Part shown: piece by piece, positions 44,877 to 52,474 of the stretch
Layout: each line of letters starts with the position of its first letter
Position numbering within the stretch: the stretch's first letter is position 1
Source of the DNA: Planomonospora parontospora
Lineage (GTDB): Bacteria; Actinomycetota; Actinomycetes; Streptosporangiales; Streptosporangiaceae
Direction of reading: 5' to 3'
NCBI GenBank assembly: GCA_014647935.1
Contig: BMQD01000011.1
Location: 212,651 to 276,650, forward strand
DNA length: 64,000 bases
Notes under the pieces: model-generated
What the model was told of the DNA's origin: nothing
The model's input: the letters and a program-made list of their open reading frames with translations, nothing else
Databases searched by the model: none
Program-made: the position numbers and the translations under genes

Positions 44877-46118
44877 GTGACGATTCCCCGGTCGGTCCGG
44901 CGGGACCTGCTGATCTGGGCGGTCCTGTGCGCTCCGCTGCTCGCGTCCCCTCCGTTCATCGCCTGGTGGGACGCCTCGGACGGCTGGGCGCGGGGGGTCT
45001 CGGCGGGCGCGGCGATCCTGGCGGGCGCGGTGCTCGCCCGCCGCCGGGCCCCGCTCGCCGCGGCGCTGGCGGTCCTGGCCGCGGGCTCGCTGGACCTCGG
45101 CTACGGGGTGGTCACCGTCCAGCTCTCGTGGATCGGCGAGTCGGTGAAGCTGGGCCCGCTGAACGGGTTCACCCTCGCGATCGCGGCCCTCAGCTTCCGG
45201 GTCGGCCGCCGGACGGCCCGTGCCCGCCCGGCCGCGCTGGCCTACACCGCGATCCTGGGCACGGGAGTGCTGTGCGCCCTGGCCGTCTCCTGCGGACCGG
45301 CGCCCGACCCCTCGATTCCCGGGTTCTGGTTCCCCGCCCTGTCCGGCGTGCTGTTCAGCGCGGTCCTGCCCTGGTCTGCCGGCCTGCTGCTGCGCCAGCG
45401 CGCCGAGGCGCACGACCGGGAACGGCGCCTGGTGGCCGGTCAGGTCCGGCTCCGCGAGCGCAACCGGATCGCTCAGGACATGCACGATTCGATCGGCCAC
45501 GACCTGGCGCTGATCGCCCTGCGTGCCGCAGCCCTGGAGATGGCGCCCGACCTGGACGAACGGCACCGCCGGGCGGCGGGCGAGCTGCGGGCGGCCGCCG
45601 CCGACACCACCGAGCGCCTCCGCCGGGTCATCGGCGTCCTGCGTGAGGACGGCGAGGCGCCGCTGACCCCGGCGGCGGAGAGCGTCACCGGGATCGTGGA
45701 CCGGGCGCGGGATTCGGGCATGCGGGTGGAGCTGCGCGGTGAGGGCGGGCTCCGCGACCGCACGGCCTGCCGGATCGTCCAGGAGGCGCTGACCAACGTC
45801 GCCAAGCACGCGCCCGGCGCCCCGGTGACGGTCGAGGTGGTCACCGGGCCCGGCGGGATCGAGCTGGCCGTGGCCAACCCCGCGCCCGGCGGTGCGACGG
45901 CCCCCGCCGTGCGGTCGCCCGGCGGCGGGCTGGGTCTGATGGGGCTGCGCGAGCGCGTACGGCTGGCGGGCGGCACGTTCGAGGCGGCCCCGCACGCGGG
46001 CGGCTTCCGGATCACCGCGCGGTTCCCCGAGGAGGACGCCGCCGCGGCACGCCCTCCGGAGGGGAGCGCGGGGACGGACCTCCGCGAAGCGGACCTCGGA
46101 GAGCAAGAACGTCCGTGA
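44877..46118 (+). CDS. NarL-type sensor histidine kinase
   Basis: The 413-residue kinase has about five membrane helices (residues 10-170) and a HisKA_3 region with NRIAQDMHDSIGHDLALIAL; the phosphorylated His is near residue 203. The ATP-binding domain has QEALTNVAKHA and GLGLMGLRERV. No extracellular sensor is evident, so it may sense membrane stress. GTG 44877 has TACCGT six bases upstream, suggesting a leaderless start. It pairs with the response regulator 60 bases downstream, and its C-terminal tail is encoded by short repeats. Confidence 0.88.
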   Translation: MTIPRSVRRDLLIWAVLCAPLLASPPFIAWWDASDGWARGVSAGAAILAGAVLARRRAPLAAALAVLAAGSLDLGYGVVTVQLSWIGESVKLGPLNGFTLAIAALSFRVGRRTARARPAALAYTAILGTGVLCALAVSCGPAPDPSIPGFWFPALSGVLFSAVLPWSAGLLLRQRAEAHDRERRLVAGQVRLRERNRIAQDMHDSIGHDLALIALRAAALEMAPDLDERHRRAAGELRAAAADTTERLRRVIGVLREDGEAPLTPAAESVTGIVDRARDSGMRVELRGEGGLRDRTACRIVQEALTNVAKHAPGAPVTVEVVTGPGGIELAVANPAPGGATAPAVRSPGGGLGLMGLRERVRLAGGTFEAAPHAGGFRITARFPEEDAAAARPPEGSAGTDLREADLGEQERP

Positions 46119-46168
46119 GCGGAACGTCCGAGAGTGGAACGTCCATGAGAAGAACATTCGAGAGAAGA
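46109..46168 (+). repeat. Four tandem 15-bp units between kinase and regulator genes
   Basis: Units at 46109, 46124, 46139 and 46154 read ACGTCCGTGAGCGGA, ACGTCCGAGAGTGGA, ACGTCCATGAGAAGA and ACATTCGAGAGAAGA. The kinase stop lies in the first unit. They fill the spacer just before the regulator gene. Confidence 0.75.
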
Positions 46169-46178
46169 GCGGAGCACG

Positions 46179-46844
46179 ATGATCCGGGTGCTGCTGGCCG
46201 ACGACGAGGCCATGATCCGGGCGGGGGTGCGGGCCATCCTGGCCGCCGATCCGGAGATCGAGGTGGTCGCCGAGGCGGGTGACGGGAGGGAGGCGGTCGA
46301 CCTGGTGCTCGCCCACCGCCCGGCCGTCGCCCTGCTCGACATCCGGATGCCCCGCCTGGACGGCCTCGCGGCCGCCGCGGAACTGCGCCGGGTCGCGCCG
46401 GAGACGGCCGTGCTGATGCTGACCACGTTCGGCGAGGACGAGTACATCGCCCGGGCACTGAGCGGGGGCGCCGCGGGTTTCCTGCTCAAGGCGGGGGACC
46501 CGCGCGAGCTGCTGGCCGGGATCCGCGCCGCCGCGGAGGGCGCGGCCTACCTCTCGCCGCGGATCGCCCGCCGGGTCATCGCCGAGCTCACCGGCGGCCG
46601 GCTGACCCGGGCGGCGGCGGCCCGCGACCAGATCGCCGGGCTCACCCCCCGTGAGCGGGAGGTGCTGGCACTGCTCGGGGCGGGCCTGTCCAACGCGCAG
46701 ATCGCCCGCCGCCTCCACCTGGTGGAGGGGACCGTGAAGGCCCACGTGAGCGCGATCCTCACCCGCCTGGGCGCCCGCAACCGGGTGCAGGCGGCGATCC
46801 GGGCCTACGAGGCGGGGCTGCTCGACCAGGAGGCGGCCGACTGA
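46179..46844 (+). CDS. NarL/FixJ family response regulator
   Basis: The 221-residue protein has an N-terminal receiver with ADDEAMIRAGVRAIL, phosphorylated Asp near residue 54 (LLDIRMP), the TTFGEDEYI switch and KAGDPRELL; the C-terminal LuxR-type HTH reads LTPREREVLALLGAGLSNAQ followed by LVEGTVKAHVSAIL. It is the cognate regulator of the upstream kinase. It may act on the CCCTGA-N6-TCAGGG dyads and so on dedA, which is inference. Confidence 0.92.
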   Translation: MIRVLLADDEAMIRAGVRAILAADPEIEVVAEAGDGREAVDLVLAHRPAVALLDIRMPRLDGLAAAAELRRVAPETAVLMLTTFGEDEYIARALSGGAAGFLLKAGDPRELLAGIRAAAEGAAYLSPRIARRVIAELTGGRLTRAAAARDQIAGLTPREREVLALLGAGLSNAQIARRLHLVEGTVKAHVSAILTRLGARNRVQAAIRAYEAGLLDQEAAD

Positions 46845-46927
46845 CCGGACGGGCCGGGCCGTACGGGATCGGGGCGGTGAGCCTCGGCGGGGCCGGGCGG
46901 GGTGACGACCAGCGGATCGGGATCGGA

Positions 46928-47001
46928 CGGACCGGGCCGGTACGGGTGTTCAGGTGAGGGCCGGCGGGTCGGGACCGGGCGGACCGGGCCGGTACGGGTG
47001 T
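46928..47001. repeat. 22-bp direct repeat at the regulator / VC0807-type junction
   Basis: A 22-base unit beginning CGGACCGGGCCGGTACGG occurs at 46928-46949 and 46980-47001. The second copy touches the stop of the minus-strand gene (TCA 47001-47003). The junction is convergent. Confidence 0.75.
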
Positions 47002-47660
47002 CAGGCGGAGGGGGCCGGATCCTGCTGGAGCCGGTGCAGCACCCGGCGGAAGGCGTAGACGGAGACGGCCGCGGCCAGGCCCGTGATCACGGCGACCGTC
47101 GTGGTGCGGATCAGCAGGTAGGGGCCGACCAGCAGCTGGCTGCCGACCGACTGCTGGATCAGCAGCCAGATGCTCACCGTGGAGTTGGCCAGCAGGACGA
47201 AGGCCCACAGCAGGGTGATCCGGGCGAAGAACCGGCGGACCCGCTCGTGCTTCAGCACCACTGCGGGCAGATGGACGTAGTCGAGCGTGAGCTTCTGCAC
47301 CAGCGGCCGGCGGAGCCGTACCGAGGCGAGGAAGACCATGCTGAGGCAGATCGTGCCCAGCTCGGGCTGGAGGAAGTAGAACTGCGCCCCGCCGAACCAG
47401 ATGCTGACCAGCACGCGCAGGGTGATCGCCAGGGAGGCGAGGTACATCGTCGCGGGCACCGGGACCCGCCGGACCAGCCGCCAGCCCACTCCCGCGTACA
47501 CCCAGGTCATCGCCGCGGCCATCCCGCCGACCTCGCCGAGCAGGGCGAAGGCGGTGTAGAAGACGGCGAGGGGGGCGACGACGCCCTCCAGCAGGCGCGG
47601 CACCGCCTGCCGCAGGAGCGCGGTCAGACGGGGCAGGGTGACGGGCGGGTGGTTCATCAC
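47001..47660 (-). CDS. VC0807/DUF3159-like membrane protein
   Basis: The 219-residue protein has about six membrane helices and conserved-looking WVYAGVGWRLVRRVPVPATM, ITLRVLVSIWFGGAQFYFLQ and FFARITLLWAFVLLANSTVS. It resembles the VC0807/DUF3159 family of integral membrane proteins of unknown function. The start is one of two ATGs at 47660 and 47657. It is convergent with the two-component pair and lies downstream of a 326-base spacer. Confidence 0.72.
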   Translation of the reverse strand: MMNHPPVTLPRLTALLRQAVPRLLEGVVAPLAVFYTAFALLGEVGGMAAAMTWVYAGVGWRLVRRVPVPATMYLASLAITLRVLVSIWFGGAQFYFLQPELGTICLSMVFLASVRLRRPLVQKLTLDYVHLPAVVLKHERVRRFFARITLLWAFVLLANSTVSIWLLIQQSVGSQLLVGPYLLIRTTTVAVITGLAAAVSVYAFRRVLHRLQQDPAPSA

Positions 47661-47986
47661 GCTCCACTGGACGGAGGAACGACGACGCTGGAGGACCGGC
47701 GTCTACCCCGGCAGACGATTGCCAGACATGCCGGGAATGTCGCATGGGCTTACGGGAGGGTCACTCCCTTGTGGATCGGCGACTCACGCTACCCGACCAC
47801 CGGGAGTGCAAAGGAGGCGATGAGGCAACCATGCCCGATGGGTGACGGTTCCGGAACCGGCGCTTTCCCGGAGGGGCCGGTACCGGCCGGGGACCGCCCG
47901 CGGACCCGGCGGACGGCTCAGCGGAAGGACCCGGCGGACGGTCCGGCGGCGGGTCAGGCTGCGGGTCGGGCCGACTCCCGGGCGGG
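47661..47986. other. Gene-free spacer between LysE-type and VC0807-type genes
   Basis: On the minus strand TTGCAC and TAGCGT (about 47815-47790, 14-base spacing) could be a promoter for the VC0807-type gene, leaving a leader of about 130 bases with a GGGAGTGACCCTCCC-type hairpin. The right part has a 14-base repeat (GACCCGGCGGACGG, twice). An AAAGGAGG before ATG 47820 on the plus strand opens a frame antisense to the LysE-type gene that I do not accept as coding. Confidence 0.3.
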
Positions 47987-48652
47987 TCAGCCGAGCGACG
48001 CGGTGGCCAGCCTCGCGCCGAAGCCGACGAACAGGACGCCCGCGACGGCGGTGAGGGTCGCGGCCAGCCGGCGGCGTCGGCGGAACTGCGCGGCGAGGTA
48101 GGTGCCGCCGAAGATCAGCGCGGTCAGGTACAGCATGCTGAAGACCTGCAGGATGGTGCCGAGGACCAGGAACGACAGGGCGGGGCTGGAGTAGGCGGGG
48201 TCCACGAACTGGATGAAGAAGGAGATGAAGAAGAGGATCGCCTTCGGGTTCAGCAGGCTGACGACGAGCGCCCTGCGGAACGGGTCGGCCCCCCTCTCCG
48301 CCTCCGCCACCGCTTGTGCGGTCTCCTCGGCCTGCACGCTCTCCGGGGCCCGCCGAGACCGCCAGGCCCCGCGCAGCATCTGCAGGCCCATCCACGCCAG
48401 GTAGGCCGCGCCCGCGTACTTGACGGCGGCGAACAGCAGCGGCGTCGTCTTCAGCACCGAGGCGGCCCCGGCCGCGGCGAGGGCCATCAGGACCGTGTCG
48501 CCCACGAACACCCCGGCCGCGCCGCGGTAACCCTGCGCCACCCCGTGCCGGGCGGCGGTGGCCAGCACGTACAGGGAGTTGGGGCCGGGCAGCAGGATGA
48601 TGAAGAACGCACCGGCGACGTAGGTCCAGAGGTCGGTGATGCCGAAGAACAT
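47987..48652 (-). CDS. LysE/RhtB family amino acid exporter
   Basis: The 221-residue protein has six membrane helices with FFIILLPGPNSLYVLATAAR, the family signature near the N-terminus, KYAGAAYLAWMGLQMLRGAW and SLLNPKAILFFISFF. It resembles LeuE-like exporters that release amino acids. The cytoplasmic loop between helices 3 and 4 is long and acidic. ATG 48652 gives the family start MFFGITDLW. Confidence 0.88.
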   Translation of the reverse strand: MFFGITDLWTYVAGAFFIILLPGPNSLYVLATAARHGVAQGYRGAAGVFVGDTVLMALAAAGAASVLKTTPLLFAAVKYAGAAYLAWMGLQMLRGAWRSRRAPESVQAEETAQAVAEAERGADPFRRALVVSLLNPKAILFFISFFIQFVDPAYSSPALSFLVLGTILQVFSMLYLTALIFGGTYLAAQFRRRRRLAATLTAVAGVLFVGFGARLATASLG

Positions 48653-48847
48653 GTGGTGCTCCAGGGGGCGAAGCGGAAGGCATCATCACCGTACTCCCAG
48701 TTGGGTGCTTACCAGTCCGGAGGGCCGGGCGGCTCCGCCTCCGGGGCTCGGGCGGCGGCGTTTGGAACGCGCCTCGCTGGGGCGTTGGAAGCCGCGTCCT
48801 TTGGGTCTTGTGGAGGTCTGCTGTCAAGGCTACGATCGCCACAACTC
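48653..48847. other. Spacer upstream of LysE-type gene
   Basis: No gene is supported here. It holds the minus-strand promoter region of the LysE-type gene, and GCGTTTGGAACGC (48759-48771) is a short dyad. It borders the chitinase control region. Confidence 0.25.
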
Positions 48848-48864
48848 TTAGGAAACTTTCCTAA
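48848..48864. promoter_or_regulatory. 17-bp palindrome TTAGGAAA-C-TTTCCTAA
   Basis: This perfect dyad stands out in composition and lies about 510 bases before the first chitinase gene. An A-run follows. It is a likely operator or promoter element of the chitinase cluster. Similar motifs precede secreted hydrolase genes in other actinomycetes to my recollection, which I cannot verify here. Confidence 0.55.
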
Positions 48865-49373
48865 AAAAAGAACCGAATGGGAGTCACCGTGACCCGTTCG
48901 CATCCCCCGTAACCCCTGAATACCTGCGATAACCCGGATGAGGGAGCCGCAGTCCTCCGGCGCCCGGACAGCAGGACGGCCCGCCCGTCCGATCCGACCG
49001 CGGCGGCCCCGGCCTCTGTGCGCTCTCCCGTCTTACTCGTCCTGACAAGTCCGGCAAACTCCCGGACGCCGACACCGATGCCGACATCGACGTCGGCGCC
49101 GCGACACCGGCCTGACGCCGCGACACCGGCACGACGCCGACCCGACACCGGCCGGGAGCCGCACACCGGGCAGGTCGGCGGACTCCGTCCGGACCGCCCC
49201 GCCCGTCACCCGGACCACGGCTCGCACCCGCCCTCCTGCATCCGCGGAGGCGAGCCCTCCCCGCCGTACGGCCCGCGCCCCGCCCCTCCCCGACCCCCGA
49301 CCGGGGGGACTCCCGGCGGGGCGCAAGCCGTACGGCCACCCCCCACCGAACCACCGAGGTCATCGAGGTCAAC
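48865..49373 (+). other. Long upstream region of chitinase cluster
   Basis: This 509-base stretch has no convincing gene. A micro-frame of 11 codons (ATG 48877 to TAA 48912) follows the palindrome. Between 49060 and 49160 are short repeats (GCGACACCGG, GACGCCGACACCG). Near 49350-49373 GAGGTCATCGAGGTCAAC precedes the GTG start of the first chitinase gene. Confidence 0.3.
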
Positions 49374-50972
49374 GTGAGATTCCGCCTCATCACCCGATCC
49401 GCCGTCGCCCTGGCGGCGCTCCTGCTGGGCACGGCGGTCGCGCCACCGGCCCAGGCCGCCGAGCCCGCCGCGGTCACCGCCGCCTTCACGAAGACCGCCG
49501 ACTGGGGCTCCGGCTTCCAGGGCGGATACACGATCAAGAACGGGACCTCCGCCACGGTCAACTCGTGGAAGGTCGAGTTCGACCTCCCGGCGGGAGTGAA
49601 CGTCGGCTCCTTCTGGGACGCCTCCCTGACCCGCAGCGGCCAGCACTTCACCTTCTCCAACCTCGGCTGGAACGGCACCCTGGCCCCCGGCGCCAGCGTG
49701 AGCTTCGGCTTCCTCGGCTCACCCGGCGGGGCCGCGGCCGTACCCGCCAACTGCAAGCTCAACGGCGCCGACTGCGGCGGCGACGGCGGCGGCCCGACCG
49801 ACCCCGTGCTGCCCGGCAGGCCCGGCACCCCGAGCGCGACCGGCGGCAGCAAGAGCATCGCCCTGACCTGGGGCAGGTCGTCCGGCACCGTGACCGGCTA
49901 CCGCGTCTACGAGGGCAGCGCCCGCAAGGCCGAGGTCACCGGGACCAGCGCCACGATCTCCGGCCTGGGCGACTGCGAGACGCACACCTACACCGTCAAG
50001 GCCTACAACGCCGAAGGCGAGTCGCCCGCCAGCGACGAGGCGACCGGCACCACCACCGGCTGCACGCCGAGCCCGCTGCCCAAGCACTTCCTCACCGGCT
50101 ACTGGCACAACTTCGACAACGAGGCCGTCGAGCTCAAGCTCTCCGCGGTGCCGACCTCCTACGACCTGGTCGCGGTCTCCTTCGGCGAGGCCACCTCCAC
50201 CCCCGGCGAGGTCACCTTCGCCGTCGATCCGGGACTGTCGGCCTCCCTCGGCGGCTACACCGATGCCCAGCTCAAGGCCGACGTCAAGACCCTCCAGTCG
50301 CGCGGCCAGAAGGTCATCCTCTCCGTCGGCGGCGAGAAGGGCCGCGTGCAGGTGGCCAGCGCCTCCGCGGCGACCAGGTTCGCCGACACCGTCCACGCCA
50401 TCATGCAGTCGTACGGCTTCGACGGCGTGGACATCGACCTGGAGAACGGCCTCAACGCCACTTACATGGGCCAGGCGTTGCGGTCACTGCGCGCCAAGAC
50501 CGGCCCCGACCTGATCATCACGATGGCCCCGCAGACCATCGACATGCAGTCGACCGGCGCGGAGTACTTCAAGCTCGCGCTGAACATCAAGGACATCCTC
50601 ACCGTCGTCCACACCCAGTACTACAACTCCGGCGCCATGCTCGGCTGCGACCAGATGGCCGCCTACTCCCAGGGCACGGTCAACTTCCTCACCGCGCTGG
50701 CCTGCATCCAGCTGGAGAACGGCCTGCGCCCCGACCAGGTCGCGCTCGGCCTGCCCTCCGGCCCCGGCGCGGCCGGCGGCGGCATCGTCTCCCCGTCCGT
50801 GGTCAACCAGGCGCTGACCTGCCTGGCCACCCGGACCGGCTGCGGCGGCTTCGTCCCGCCGCGCGCCTACCCGGGGATCCGCGGCGCGATGACCTGGTCG
50901 ATCAACTGGGACGCCTCGAACAACTGGAACTTCTCCAAGACCGTCAAGCCGCACCTCGCCACCCTCCCCTAG
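49374..50972 (+). CDS. Secreted GH18 chitinase with CBM2 and fibronectin III
   Basis: The 532-residue enzyme has a signal peptide (ending PPAQAAE), a CBM2-type cellulose/chitin-binding module (about residues 33-128, Trp-rich: WGSGFQGGYTIKNG, WKVEFDLPAG), a Gly-rich linker, a fibronectin type III domain (about 148-233) and a GH18 catalytic domain (about 240-532). The catalytic DxxDxDxE motif reads DGVDIDLEN, with proton donor Glu, and MAPQTIDM follows. It hydrolyses beta-1,4-GlcNAc links in chitin. The GTG start lies after GAGGTCAAC. It is first in a three-gene chitinase cluster. Confidence 0.93.
   Translation: MRFRLITRSAVALAALLLGTAVAPPAQAAEPAAVTAAFTKTADWGSGFQGGYTIKNGTSATVNSWKVEFDLPAGVNVGSFWDASLTRSGQHFTFSNLGWNGTLAPGASVSFGFLGSPGGAAAVPANCKLNGADCGGDGGGPTDPVLPGRPGTPSATGGSKSIALTWGRSSGTVTGYRVYEGSARKAEVTGTSATISGLGDCETHTYTVKAYNAEGESPASDEATGTTTGCTPSPLPKHFLTGYWHNFDNEAVELKLSAVPTSYDLVAVSFGEATSTPGEVTFAVDPGLSASLGGYTDAQLKADVKTLQSRGQKVILSVGGEKGRVQVASASAATRFADTVHAIMQSYGFDGVDIDLENGLNATYMGQALRSLRAKTGPDLIITMAPQTIDMQSTGAEYFKLALNIKDILTVVHTQYYNSGAMLGCDQMAAYSQGTVNFLTALACIQLENGLRPDQVALGLPSGPGAAGGGIVSPSVVNQALTCLATRTGCGGFVPPRAYPGIRGAMTWSINWDASNNWNFSKTVKPHLATLP
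49863..50033 (+). repeat. Fibronectin III segment nearly identical to 51323-51493
   Basis: This 171-base segment and 51323-51493 are of equal length and differ at only about 20 bases; both begin CTGACCTGGGGC and contain GTGACCGGCTACCGCGTCTA. They encode the fibronectin III domains of chitinases 1 and 2, suggesting recent duplication or gene conversion. Confidence 0.8.
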
Positions 50973-50980
50973 GAATGATC

Positions 50981-52390
50981 ATGAGACTACGTCGTACGGC
51001 CGTCGCCGTACTCTCCGCCGTGGCAGTGACGTCCGCCGGGCTGACCGCCGCGGCCACCGCCGCCACCGCCGCCCCCCACGCGAGCGTCGTGCTCGCGGCC
51101 CCGGCCTGGCAGGCCTGGACGGCCTACGCCGTCGGCGCCCGGGTCAGCTACAACGGGTCCGAGTACGAGGCCGTCCAGGGCCACACCTCCCTGCCCGGCT
51201 GGGAGCCGCCGAACGTCCCGGCCCTGTGGAAGCTCGCCACCGGCGGCCCCACCACGCCGCCCGGCACGCCCGGCCAGCCCGGCGCCCCCTCGGTCACCGG
51301 CACCACGAACTCCGCCATCTCCCTGACCTGGGGCGCATCGTCCGGCACCGTGACCGGCTACCGCGTCTACGAGGGCGGCGCCCAGAAGGCGCAGGTCGCC
51401 GGGACCAGCGCCACGATCTCCGGACTGGGCACCTGCGAGACGCACACCTACACCGTCAAGGCCTACAACGCGCAGGGCGAGTCGGTCGCCAGCAGCCAGG
51501 TCACCGGGACCACCACCGGCTGCACCAACCCCGACCCGCCCGGCAAGCTGCCCGGCGCGCCGTACCTCTACATGGGCTGGGGCAACCCGCCGAGCCCGGC
51601 CACGGTGATGGACGCGACCGGCGTCAAGTCCTTCACGATGGCGTTCATCCTGGCCCAGAACGGCTGCAACCCGGCCTGGGACGGCCAGCGCCCGCTGACC
51701 GGCGGCACCGACGCCTCCGCGATCAACACGATCAAGTCCAAGGGCGGGAGCGTCGAGATCTCCTTCGGCGGCTGGAGCGGCAACAAGCTCGGCCCGAACT
51801 GCTCCACCCCGCAGGCCTTCGCCGGTGCGGTGCAGAAGGTCATCGACGCCCACGGCCCGGCGGTGGTCGACTTCGACATCGAGAACACCGACGAGTTCGA
51901 GAACCACACCGTCCAGGACCGCATCCTCAACGGCCTGAAGATCGTCCGGCAGAACAACCCGAACGTGAAGATCGTCGTCACCATCCCGACGTTCAAGACG
52001 GGCCTGAGCGCCGCGGGCATCCGGCTGGTCAACCAGGCCAAGGCGCTGAACGTCCCGATCGACAACTACACGATCATGCCGTTCAACTTCGGCGGCACCG
52101 ACATGTACCAGGACACGGTCAACGCCTCCGAAGGGCTGAAGAGCTCGCTGAAGAGCGCGTTCGGCTGGAGCGACGCCGAAGCTTACGCGCACATGGGCAT
52201 CTCCGGCATGAACGGCAAGTCCGATCAGGGGGAGACCACCACCCCGGCCACGTGGACCCGGATCCGCGACTGGGCCAAGTCCAAGGGCCTGACCAGGCTC
52301 TCCTTCTGGTCGACCAACCGCGACCGGGTCAACGGCGGCGGCGCCCCGCAGGCCGAGTGGGAGTTCACCAGGATCACCGCGGGCTTCTAG
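50981..52390 (+). CDS. Secreted GH18 chitinase with CBM5-type module
   Basis: The 469-residue enzyme has a signal peptide (ending AATAATAAPHA), a small chitin-binding module of CBM5/12 type (WQAWTAYAVGARVSYNGSEY), a fibronectin III domain nearly identical to that of the previous enzyme, and a GH18 domain from about residue 190. The catalytic motif reads AVVDFDIEN: the acid Glu and two Asp are present, but the first Asp of DxxDxDxE is Ala, as in a known GH18 subgroup. AGGA is six bases before ATG 50981; ATG 50975 is an alternative. It follows chitinase 1 by 8 bases and is probably co-transcribed. Confidence 0.9.
   Translation: MRLRRTAVAVLSAVAVTSAGLTAAATAATAAPHASVVLAAPAWQAWTAYAVGARVSYNGSEYEAVQGHTSLPGWEPPNVPALWKLATGGPTTPPGTPGQPGAPSVTGTTNSAISLTWGASSGTVTGYRVYEGGAQKAQVAGTSATISGLGTCETHTYTVKAYNAQGESVASSQVTGTTTGCTNPDPPGKLPGAPYLYMGWGNPPSPATVMDATGVKSFTMAFILAQNGCNPAWDGQRPLTGGTDASAINTIKSKGGSVEISFGGWSGNKLGPNCSTPQAFAGAVQKVIDAHGPAVVDFDIENTDEFENHTVQDRILNGLKIVRQNNPNVKIVVTIPTFKTGLSAAGIRLVNQAKALNVPIDNYTIMPFNFGGTDMYQDTVNASEGLKSSLKSAFGWSDAEAYAHMGISGMNGKSDQGETTTPATWTRIRDWAKSKGLTRLSFWSTNRDRVNGGGAPQAEWEFTRITAGF
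51323..51493 (+). repeat. Fibronectin III segment, second copy
   Basis: This is the partner of 49863-50033; see that entry. The two copies lie in the same orientation 1460 bases apart, so recombination between them would fuse chitinases 1 and 2. Confidence 0.8.
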
Positions 52391-52393
52391 CCG

Positions 52394-52445
52394 GTACGGC
52401 CCGCGCCCCCGCCCCCCGGGGGGTGCGGGCCGTACACCTCCGACA
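52394..52445 (+). terminator. Hairpin between chitinase 2 and 3
   Basis: GTACGGCCCGC (52394-52404) pairs with GCGGGCCGTAC (52435-52445); the loop holds an inner C-run/G-run stem. It may terminate or attenuate transcription into the third chitinase gene. Confidence 0.6.
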
Positions 52446-52474
52446 CCCCCCAGCAGAGCCTCGTGAGGCAGGTC

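Noticed and set aside
47740-47860. Possible fluoride or other riboswitch (GGCGATGAGG...AACC)
   Set aside because: The expected second helix and pseudoknot of the fluoride motif cannot be formed, and the neighbouring genes are on the other strand.
47820-48101. Plus-strand frame of 94 codons after a perfect AAAGGAGG
   Set aside because: It runs antisense through the C-terminus of the LysE-type gene and has the Arg/Pro/Ala bias of shadow frames. No family is recognised.
49018-49377. 119-codon plus-strand frame upstream of chitinase 1
   Set aside because: The sequence is Pro/Arg/Thr low-complexity with no start signal; it looks like a chance frame in GC-rich DNA.
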